Of a stretch of 64,000 nucleotides of DNA, positions 57,892 to 64,000 are shown in pieces. The translations under genes were made by a program, and so were the position numbers. Under the pieces are notes generated by a model. The model was not told the DNA's origin. It searched no databases and saw only the letters and a program-made list of their open reading frames with translations. The stretch is from Faecalispora anaeroviscerum (GTDB taxonomy: Bacteria > Bacillota > Clostridia > Oscillospirales > Acutalibacteraceae), in the NCBI RefSeq assembly GCF_947568225.1, contig NZ_CANOOQ010000001.1, forward strand, positions 682,001-746,000. The letters run 5' to 3'. Each line of letters begins with the position of its first letter. The first letter of the stretch is position 1.

Positions 57892-58824
57892 TTAGCGCTC
57901 CTGTTCCAGCTTTGTAAGGGTATCGAGATACCCCTGGTAAAGCTCTTCAAAGATTTGGCGTAGGGGCTTGATTTCGTGCAGCTGCCCCGCAACCTGGCCG
58001 GCCATCAGGGAACCGTTGTCCACATCGCCGTCAAACACGGCACGGCGCAGAGAACCGAGCGTATAGTGCTCCAGCTCCATCTTATCCGCTCCCGCAATCT
58101 CCTTTTTCAGGTATTCGCGGGACATTTTATTTTTGAGCAGGCGAACCGGAACGCCTGCCGAACGGCCGGTAACAGTGGTGCCGTTATCCTTGGCCTTGAG
58201 AATCGCCGCCTTGTAATTAGGGTGGACGGGGCATTCCTCACTGACAAGCAGGCAGGTGCCAAGCTGTACGCCGATAGCTCCCAGCGCGAATGCGGCCAGA
58301 AGCTGACGCCCGCTGGCGATGCCTCCCGCAGCGATCACGGGCAGATTCACGGCATCCGCTACCTGCGGCACCAGCGCCATGGTGGTCAGTTCACCAACGT
58401 GACCGCCGCTCTCGGTTCCCTCCGCGATGACGGCATCGGCACCGTAGTCTGCTACCCGCTTGGCCAGAGCCACACCGGGCACGACGGGGATGACCTTGGC
58501 ACCGGCGTCCTTCCACATGGAAATGTAGGCACTGGGATTGCCCGCGCCGGTTGTAATGACGGGGATTTTTTCTTCCGCCGCCAACTCCGCCATTTCTTTG
58601 GCCTGCGGGTGCATCAGCATGATGTTCACCCCAAAGGGCTTATCGGTTTTTCCTTTGCAGATCCGGATATTTTCCCGAAAGGAATCCAGATTCATGCCGC
58701 CAGCTCCGATCAAGCCAAGTCCGCCAGCGTTCGAAACCGCAGCGGCAAATTCACCGGTGGCGATGTTGGCCATGCCACCCTGTATAAACGGAAATTCAAT
58801 TCCGAGCCAGTTGTTGAGTCTCAT
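57892..58824 (-). CDS. fabK: Enoyl-ACP reductase II FabK
   Basis: A 310-residue FMN enzyme catalysing the last step of each elongation round. Blocks include FPFIQGGMANIATGEFA, VITTGAGNP, EGTESGGHVGEL and LGAIGVQLGTCLLVSEE. The ATG at 58824 has GGAGG seven bases upstream. FabK rather than FabI as reductase is common in Clostridia and streptococci. Confidence 0.93.
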   Translation of the reverse strand: MRLNNWLGIEFPFIQGGMANIATGEFAAAVSNAGGLGLIGAGGMNLDSFRENIRICKGKTDKPFGVNIMLMHPQAKEMAELAAEEKIPVITTGAGNPSAYISMWKDAGAKVIPVVPGVALAKRVADYGADAVIAEGTESGGHVGELTTMALVPQVADAVNLPVIAAGGIASGRQLLAAFALGAIGVQLGTCLLVSEECPVHPNYKAAILKAKDNGTTVTGRSAGVPVRLLKNKMSREYLKKEIAGADKMELEHYTLGSLRRAVFDGDVDNGSLMAGQVAGQLHEIKPLRQIFEELYQGYLDTLTKLEQER

Positions 58825-58838
58825 TTGGGTTCCTCCTT

Positions 58839-59780
58839 TTACCATTCCAGAACTGCTCCGCCCCAAGTCAGCCCCGCCCCGAACCCGACACAAAGTGTCC
58901 GGGTGCCGGGCGAAAGCAGTCCCTGCTCTGCCATTTCATCCAGAGCGATGGGGATACTTGCGGCAGAGGTGTTGCCGTAGTTCTGTACGTTCATATAGAA
59001 TTTTTCTTCGGGAAGATGTGTTTTTCGGATCACACTGGAAATGATGCGCTGATTTGCCTGATGGCAGACAAAATAATCTATTTGGTCAGCGGAAAGCTGT
59101 GCCTTCTGCAAGGTTTCTTCAATACAGTGGGGAACCGTTTCTACCGCAAAGCGGAATACGTCGCTCCCGTTCATGAAAATGCGGTGGCTTTCCGCTCCCG
59201 ATGCGTTGGTGCAGCCCAGCATCGTGTCATCGCCGCGGCAGCCAAGCACACTGGTAAAGGAGTGATCCTCTGAAAGCTCGATCACCGCTGCGCCCGCGCC
59301 GTCGCCAAACAAAACGCAGGTGCTCCGATCATCAAAATCCAGCACTTTGGAAATGACCTCGCTGCCGATCAGCAGCGCGCGGGAGTAGCCGCTTTGCAGC
59401 AGGAGTCCCCGAACGACGGTAAGGCCGTACAAAAAGCCGGTGCAGCCCACGCTGATGTCGAAGGAAGGGCAGTCCTCGGGCAAAGAAAGGCGGCATTGCA
59501 CCTGTGTGGCCACAGAGGGGGACATGTGATCGGGTGTAAAGGTGGCAACCACGCAGGCACCGATTTCCTCCGGCCGAACACCGGCACGCTCCATCGCCTT
59601 CATAGCGGCGGCAGTTGCCAGATCCGCATTGCTTTCTCCTTGCACAAAATGCCTTTGACGGATTCCGGTGCGGGTGGAGATCCACTCGTCGTTTGTATCT
59701 GTCAGCTTGCTGATGTCGTCATTTGTAACGACTTTTTCCGGAACACAACGCCCGGTTCCTAAAATATGAATTCCGGTCAT
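58839..59780 (-). CDS. fabH: 3-oxoacyl-ACP synthase III FabH
   Basis: A 313-residue initiating condensing enzyme (acyl-CoA plus malonyl-ACP). The triad is Cys in SVGCTGFLYGL, His in VCHQANQRI and Asn in NYGNTSAASIP; GAGLTWGGAVLEW ends the protein. The ATG overlaps the accA stop. Confidence 0.96.
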   Translation of the reverse strand: MTGIHILGTGRCVPEKVVTNDDISKLTDTNDEWISTRTGIRQRHFVQGESNADLATAAAMKAMERAGVRPEEIGACVVATFTPDHMSPSVATQVQCRLSLPEDCPSFDISVGCTGFLYGLTVVRGLLLQSGYSRALLIGSEVISKVLDFDDRSTCVLFGDGAGAAVIELSEDHSFTSVLGCRGDDTMLGCTNASGAESHRIFMNGSDVFRFAVETVPHCIEETLQKAQLSADQIDYFVCHQANQRIISSVIRKTHLPEEKFYMNVQNYGNTSAASIPIALDEMAEQGLLSPGTRTLCVGFGAGLTWGGAVLEW

Positions 59781-60715
59781 AGGGCCTCCTTTGCCGTGCC
59801 AATTTTTCTAAATTTGTTATATCGTTGATTGGCCAACTGTTCTCCGCTGAGCGGCAGAAGCTCGTTCAGATTTCGCAGCAAAGCCTCGTCCAGAGCAGTG
59901 TAAACTGCGTCTGGGGACCGGTGGGCGCCGCCGCGCGGCTCTGGTACGATCTCATCCGCCACGCCGAAGCGCAGCAGATCCTGAGCGGTCAGCTTCATCA
60001 TGCCGCTGGCCTCGGCACTGCGTGTAGAATCCTTCCACAAAATGGAGGCAAAGCCTTCCGGTGAAAGGACGGAGTATACGGAGTTTTCCAGCATCAGCAG
60101 GCGGTTTGCCACGCCGAGCGCCAAAGCGCCGCCGCTGCCGCCTTCTCCCGTGACGACGGCAATCACAGGAACTGAAAGCTGGCTCATTGCGGCCAGATTG
60201 CGCGCAATCGCTTCGCTTTGGCCGTTTGTTTCCGCTTCCAAACCCGGAAATGCTCCGGGAGTATCAATAAAGGTAATAATTGGGCGCCCGAATTTCTCCG
60301 CCTGCTTCATTAGGCGCAGAGATTTGCGGTATCCCTCGGGGCCGGGCATCCCAAAATTATAGTACAGGTTTTCGTTCAGGTTTTTTCCCTTGCAGTGGCC
60401 GATCACCGTTACGGGAATCCCATGATAAAACGCCACGCCACCCAGAATGCTCTTATCGTCTTTGTTCAGGCGGTCACCCCTCAGCTCAAAGAAATCCTGA
60501 AACAGCGCCGCAGTGTAATCGCGGATGCCGGGACGCTTTGGCCGTCGTGCCAGATAAACCTTGTCGGCCGGGGCAAGCGCAGGGTAGGCTCCGAGCAGCT
60601 TTTTGCGTTCGCCCTCCAGCTGCCAAATGCGCAGCTGGGGAATTTTAGATTTCTCCCGTAGGGAAGAAAGCTCCTGATCCAGCTGATCCAGCTGAAGCTC
60701 TATCTCTTTGATCAT
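59777..60715 (-). CDS. accA: Acetyl-CoA carboxylase, carboxyltransferase subunit alpha
   Basis: A 312-residue subunit. LARRPKRPGIRDY, FIDTPGAFPGLEAE and GEGGSGGALALGVAN are the family blocks for carboxybiotin and CoA binding. It pairs with accD just upstream, with a four-base overlap. The biotin carrier (accB) and biotin carboxylase (accC) are not in this operon. Confidence 0.96.
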   Translation of the reverse strand: MIKEIELQLDQLDQELSSLREKSKIPQLRIWQLEGERKKLLGAYPALAPADKVYLARRPKRPGIRDYTAALFQDFFELRGDRLNKDDKSILGGVAFYHGIPVTVIGHCKGKNLNENLYYNFGMPGPEGYRKSLRLMKQAEKFGRPIITFIDTPGAFPGLEAETNGQSEAIARNLAAMSQLSVPVIAVVTGEGGSGGALALGVANRLLMLENSVYSVLSPEGFASILWKDSTRSAEASGMMKLTAQDLLRFGVADEIVPEPRGGAHRSPDAVYTALDEALLRNLNELLPLSGEQLANQRYNKFRKIGTAKEAL

Positions 60716-61590
60716 GCGGGCATCCCTCCTTTTTGATGAATCCGCAGGAGAAAGCCCAGGGTAGACTTCATTTCTCCGCGAGGCACAATGCGGTCTACAA
60801 AACCGTGCTCCTCCTGAAATTCTGCGCGCTGAAAGCCCTCCGGCAGCTTCTGGCGGATGGTTTGCTCAATTACGCGGGGGCCGGCAAACCCGATCAGAGC
60901 GCCGGGCTCCGCGAGGGTGATGTCACCGAGGCCCGCGAAGCTTGCGCTGACTCCTCCGGTTGTCGGGTGTGTCAAGTATGAAATGTACAGGCCCCCTTCC
61001 TTTGCAAAGCGGGCCAGAGCCGCGCTGGTTTTTGCCATCTGCATCAAAGAAAGAATGCCTTCCTGCATTCTCGCTCCGCCACTGGCACTGAAGATAATCA
61101 GGGGAAGCTGCTCCTCGCGGGCATATTCCACGGCGCTAGTGACGATTTCGCCCACCTGAACACCCATGCTGCCCATAAAAAAGCGGCTGTCCAGCACCGC
61201 CACAACAGCGGGCTGGCGGTCAATTTCCAGTGACGCAAACATGGCTGCCTCAGGCAGCCCCGTTTTTTGCCGGTTTTCTTCCAGCTTCTCCGGGTACCCG
61301 GGGAAATCCAGAGGGTTTTCCGGGCAGACGGGCAGATCGAGAATCTGTAGGCTTCCCGGGTCTGCAAGCAGGCTTAGGCGTTCCTGTGCGGAGATTGGAA
61401 GATGATGCCCGCACTGAGGGCAGACCATCTGCCGTTCTGCTAAATGCGCCCGCGAGATTTCTTTTTTGCAGCCGGTGCAGGTCGTAAAGCCAGAAACTTC
61501 TTTTTCACTCGATTCCTTCCGGCCCTTTTGGGTAGGCAGGCGAAGCATCGAGAATAAGGTCATTTTCGAATGAGGGGAATGGTGACTCAT
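60712..61590 (-). CDS. accD: Acetyl-CoA carboxylase, carboxyltransferase subunit beta
   Basis: A 292-residue subunit. The N-terminal zinc ribbon is CTGCKKEI and CPQCGHHLP, and the carboxyltransferase core has GARMQEGILSLMQMAKTSAAL and HPTTGGVSASFA. AAGGAA is seven bases before the chosen ATG; a second ATG nine codons later is possible. Confidence 0.96.
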   Translation of the reverse strand: MSHHSPHSKMTLFSMLRLPTQKGRKESSEKEVSGFTTCTGCKKEISRAHLAERQMVCPQCGHHLPISAQERLSLLADPGSLQILDLPVCPENPLDFPGYPEKLEENRQKTGLPEAAMFASLEIDRQPAVVAVLDSRFFMGSMGVQVGEIVTSAVEYAREEQLPLIIFSASGGARMQEGILSLMQMAKTSAALARFAKEGGLYISYLTHPTTGGVSASFAGLGDITLAEPGALIGFAGPRVIEQTIRQKLPEGFQRAEFQEEHGFVDRIVPRGEMKSTLGFLLRIHQKGGMPA

Positions 61591-61635
61591 GGCTTATTCC
61601 TTTCTTTCGGTCATAAAAACAAAATTATCTGTTGC

Positions 61636-61866
61636 TTAGTTTGTGTAGTTTTTCATAAATGTAACAATATCGCTTACAGTATGAAAGCCGACGAGTTCAT
61701 CGTCTGATATGGTGACGGAAAAGGTATCTTCCAATTCCATCCCCAGCTCCGCAAGATCGAACGAATCCAGGCCCAGGTCATCCTTCAGGCTGGCCTGCAT
61801 GGTTACAACGCTTTCACTGAGGGTGGTTCTGCTCACGATTAAATCCCTGATTTTTTCAAAAATCAT
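61636..61866 (-). CDS. acpP: Acyl carrier protein
   Basis: A 76-residue acidic four-helix protein. The phosphopantetheine Ser lies in GLDSFDLAEL, with Phe in place of the usual Leu after it. It is the first gene of the operon, 45 bases before accD. AGAGGT precedes the ATG. Confidence 0.95.
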   Translation of the reverse strand: MIFEKIRDLIVSRTTLSESVVTMQASLKDDLGLDSFDLAELGMELEDTFSVTISDDELVGFHTVSDIVTFMKNYTN

Positions 61867-61913
61867 GATTGTAACCTCTTCTCTGAAAACTGCAGAATAG
61901 TTAAAAATATTTA

Positions 61914-61929
61914 ATTAAAAAATTTTAAT
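61914..61929. promoter_or_regulatory. AT-rich dyad, candidate operator of the fatty acid operon
   Basis: ATTAAAA and TTTTAAT are separated by two bases, just downstream of the -10 where a repressor would block transcription. An overlapping TTTAATTAAA also occurs. Assignment to the MarR-type regulator is inference. Confidence 0.45.
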
Positions 61930-61932
61930 GTT

Positions 61933-61961
61933 ATGGTATTCCAATTGCCGTAAAAAGTCAA
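61933..61961 (-). promoter_or_regulatory. Promoter of the fatty acid operon
   Basis: On the minus strand TTGACT and TACCAT are 17 bases apart, about 67 bases before acpP. The rest of the 345-base gap towards hemC has no recognised element. Confidence 0.75.
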
Positions 61962-62211
61962 GAAAAATTTCTGTAAAAGAGCTAGACACCCCCGAAAAAA
62001 GCATGCTCTGCTTGACTTTTCACATAGCATCCAGTAAAATCAGGAACAAGGTGATCCATACCATGTGCCGGTGTTCAGTGTTGCTTTGCCTGTTCGTAAA
62101 AGCGCTGAAAAAATGGTTGGATGTGCAAATGAATTGGATTGGCCTGTTCATCCTACTGGCCTGTCTGTTTTGCAGTATTGGAAGAAATCTTGGGGGAACG
62201 GAAGGGTGCAG

Positions 62212-63093
62212 ATGCAAAGAGTACGAATTGGCTGCCATGACAATACGCTTGCGGTAATTCATGCACGGTGGATTATTCAGGAAATAAAGAGAGTGGATTC
62301 CTCATGCCAGCCAGACATGATACCGATTGCTGCGGCAGAGGAACAGGTGCTGGAACTGCCGGAAGAAACAGCCTGCGGCGAGGAAGCACAGGCTGGAGAA
62401 CTGGAGCGGGCGCTGCTGGAGAGCAGAATCGATTTGGCAATCTATGATCTGAAGGAGCTTCCGCAGCAGCTCATGCCTGGGCTTTCAGTTGCAGCGTATT
62501 CCGCGCGGTCGGATGTAAGGAATACGCTGGTTCTGCCCAAAGGGATGGAAGCCCCAGATATGGGAAGGCCGATCGGTGTATCGGGAGCTCATTGCCGTAT
62601 GCAGGCCGGGGTATTGTATCCCCGTTTTGATATCGCTCCAATCCGAGGGGATGTTCCAAGCAGGCTTAAGCGTCTGGATTGTGGAGATTATTCTGCGCTG
62701 ATTCTGCCCTGTGATACGCTTTCCCGTTTGGGAATCCGCAATCGCAGCAGTCGGATTTTTACGCAACAGGAAATTGTTCCGGCGGCGGGGCAGGGAATTC
62801 TTGCAATTGTGTCCAGAGAGGGTGAGGTTCACTGCTACCTTTCGGCGGTAGATGATTTTCTCAGCCGGTGCTGTGCAAAGGCGGAGCGTACATTTATTAG
62901 TCTGTTTCCGGATACCTGTCATAACTCAACCGCCGCGTTTGCGCAAGTGCAAGACGAAGAAATTCAGATGATCGGCTTTTACAGCGACGGGGAGCGCAGC
63001 TGCAAGCGGCAGCTGACCGGCCCACTGGGAGAGGCGAGAAAGCTAGGGGAACGCCTGGCGGAAGAAGTAAAACAATGGTATCAAAATGGGTAA
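62212..63093 (+). CDS. HemC-like protein (hydroxymethylbilane synthase homologue), active site degenerate
   Basis: A 293-residue protein of HemC length and order, with VRIG at the start, RGDVPSRL and VPAAGQGILAI. The cofactor-binding Cys is kept (Cys236). However, the catalytic Asp is Glu82 (YDLKELP instead of HSxKDxP), the Arg and Ser of the TRxS motif are replaced (GCHDNT), the SSLRR pair is lost (SGAHCR), and the KGLF loop is missing. Porphobilinogen deaminase activity is doubtful. GGAAGGG is six bases before the ATG at 62212. A HemL homologue follows, also lacking key residues. Confidence 0.82.
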   Translation: MQRVRIGCHDNTLAVIHARWIIQEIKRVDSSCQPDMIPIAAAEEQVLELPEETACGEEAQAGELERALLESRIDLAIYDLKELPQQLMPGLSVAAYSARSDVRNTLVLPKGMEAPDMGRPIGVSGAHCRMQAGVLYPRFDIAPIRGDVPSRLKRLDCGDYSALILPCDTLSRLGIRNRSSRIFTQQEIVPAAGQGILAIVSREGEVHCYLSAVDDFLSRCCAKAERTFISLFPDTCHNSTAAFAQVQDEEIQMIGFYSDGERSCKRQLTGPLGEARKLGERLAEEVKQWYQNG

Positions 63094-63209
63094 TATGCAA
63101 ATGGCCATTATCTGTTTCACATCTGCTTTAATTAGATAGGCAAAAATTTTGAAATTGGCAGTGAAATCTTGCTGCAGGGCAGGGACTGACCGAAGGGAGA
63201 AGCAATTTT

Positions 63210-64000
63210 ATGACACGTTCTGAGCAGTTGTTTGAGGAAGCAGCCCGGTACATTCCCGGCGGGGTAAACAGCCCGCTGCGCTCGTTTGTGGAAATGGGGC
63301 AAACGCCGCGGTTTATCCGTCGTGCGGATGAATCTCGCGTTTATGATGTGGATGGTCATGTCTATATTGATTTTGTGTGTTCCGGGGGTGCCGCGCTGTT
63401 GGGGCACAATCCTCCTTTAGTGAGAAAGGCTGTGCTGGAGGCGGTACAGAATGGCCTGAATTATGAGGCCTGTGCCGAAGCGGAGCTGAAGCTTGCAAAG
63501 CTGATGGTTCAGCTTGTTCCGTCTGTTCAAATGGTACGAATGGTCAGCTCTGTGACCGAAGCAGTTTTAAGTGCGGCTTGCGTGGCTCGCAGCGTAACAG
63601 GAAGAAAGCACCTGATTAAATTCGCCGGGTGCTGCCATGGCTGCTTTGAAGCTGTGGAGAGCAGGGAGAGCTCCTCTGAGGTTTCTTTTCTCTGCGGCTG
63701 TGATCAGTGGGCGCTTCTGGCACAATATAATGATTTAAGCAGTGTGGAACTTTTATTTGAAAAGAACAAGGGTCAGGTCGCGGCGGTGATGGTAGAGCCG
63801 CTTGCGGCACACATGGGAATCGTTGAGCCCGAACCAGGATTTTTACAGGGGCTGCGGGAGCTCTGCAATCAAAACGGAGCCATTCTGATTTTTGACGAAA
63901 CGGTCACCGGGTTTCGGCTGGCTCTTGGTGGCGCTCAGGAATACTATGGAGTAAAGCCGGACATGACTGTTTTTGGGGAGATCATCGGAGCAGGACTGCC
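63210..64000 (+). CDS. HemL-like aminotransferase (glutamate-1-semialdehyde mutase homologue), PLP lysine missing; cut by window end
   Basis: The first 263 codons are present. GGVNSPLRSF, YDVDGHVYIDF and FDETVTGFRLALGGAQEYYG are close to HemL. The PLP-binding Lys is replaced by Glu257 (FGEIIGAGLP instead of LGKIIGGGxP), the PLP-stacking Tyr by Cys142 (GCCHGC instead of GCYHGH), SGTEA is SVTEA, and the gating loop after it is shortened. It should not form the internal aldimine. GAAGGGAG lies about ten bases before the ATG. With the HemC-like gene upstream it looks like a decaying or repurposed pair. Confidence 0.85.
   Translation, partial: MTRSEQLFEEAARYIPGGVNSPLRSFVEMGQTPRFIRRADESRVYDVDGHVYIDFVCSGGAALLGHNPPLVRKAVLEAVQNGLNYEACAEAELKLAKLMVQLVPSVQMVRMVSSVTEAVLSAACVARSVTGRKHLIKFAGCCHGCFEAVESRESSSEVSFLCGCDQWALLAQYNDLSSVELLFEKNKGQVAAVMVEPLAAHMGIVEPEPGFLQGLRELCNQNGAILIFDETVTGFRLALGGAQEYYGVKPDMTVFGEIIGAGL

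Noticed and set aside
61928..62257. A 109-codon frame before the HemC-like gene with one hydrophobic segment.
   Set aside because: It overlaps the fab promoter and the HemC start, lacks a ribosome site, and the HemC frame has its own good site.
1..64000. CRISPR arrays, complete insertion sequences, prophage or integrative element ends.
   Set aside because: No spaced direct repeats, transposase, integrase or tRNA-end duplication was seen; the tRNA genes have no flanking partial copies.

Overview
The window looks like a chromosome segment of a Gram-positive anaerobe of the class Clostridia, probably an Oscillospiraceae/Ruminococcaceae-type gut or fermenter bacterium. The grounds are strong AGGAGG-type ribosome binding sites with frequent TTG and GTG starts, a DnaD/DnaI primosome pair, a FabK-type fatty acid operon with a MarR-family regulator, a group B-like [FeFe] hydrogenase, a GAAC-N4-GTTC LexA box and many oxygen-sensitive glycyl-radical and Fe-S enzymes. 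The genus is inference only.

Layout. 1-2.7 kb: the end of an exopolysaccharide cluster (polymerase fragment, two glycosyltransferases). 3-6 kb: a hypothetical protein and the dnaD-dnaI pair on the minus strand. 6-20 kb: housekeeping genes, namely tRNA-Gly, an EamA transporter, typA, an exonuclease, pgeF, a radical SAM protein, rodA, tsaE-tsaB-rpiB-upp, a CatA-like acetyltransferase, a YitT protein, a PLPC-like protein and a GlcG-like protein. 20.2-23.6 kb: a 1124-residue protein built almost wholly of 29 Sel1 repeats.

24-45 kb: a complete glycyl-radical-enzyme bacterial microcompartment locus. Shell proteins are EutS/PduU-, PduB-, PduA- (two), PduK-, EutN/PduN- and PduT-like. Cargo is a B12-independent diol dehydratase with its activase, two CoA-acylating aldehyde dehydrogenases, an iron alcohol dehydrogenase, PduL and PduS. 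Accessory genes are EutP, EutJ, a PduM-like protein, MetK, a DJ-1/PfpI protein and a multi-pass membrane protein. A PocR-domain sensor and an AraC-type response regulator sit inside it. The active-site residues fit 1,2-propanediol (or glycerol) dehydratase rather than choline lyase. The inferred pathway is propanediol to propionaldehyde, then to propanol and, through propionyl-CoA and PduL, to propionyl phosphate; PduS/PduT would pass electrons across the shell.

45-52.8 kb: an FlxA-like protein, ribosomal protein L25, a dinB remnant behind an intact SOS promoter, tRNA-Thr and tRNA-Asp, an XpaC-like protein, a tandem pair of 19-residue peptide genes, a hydrogenase, an HD protein and a TtcA-like enzyme. 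52.9-61.9 kb: one leftward fatty acid operon, acpP-accD-accA-fabH-fabK-fabK2-fabD-fabG-fabF-fabZ-marR. 62.2 kb to the right edge: hemC and hemL homologues that have both lost key catalytic residues.

The strongest unexplained signals are: (1) the twin micro-ORFs at 48.6-48.8 kb, whose DNA differences are partly synonymous; (2) a sequence element shared by the two microcompartment promoters at identical distance from the -10 box; (3) a PocR histidine kinase lacking its phospho-acceptor His and N-box Asn beside an intact response regulator; and (4) the degenerate HemC-HemL pair.
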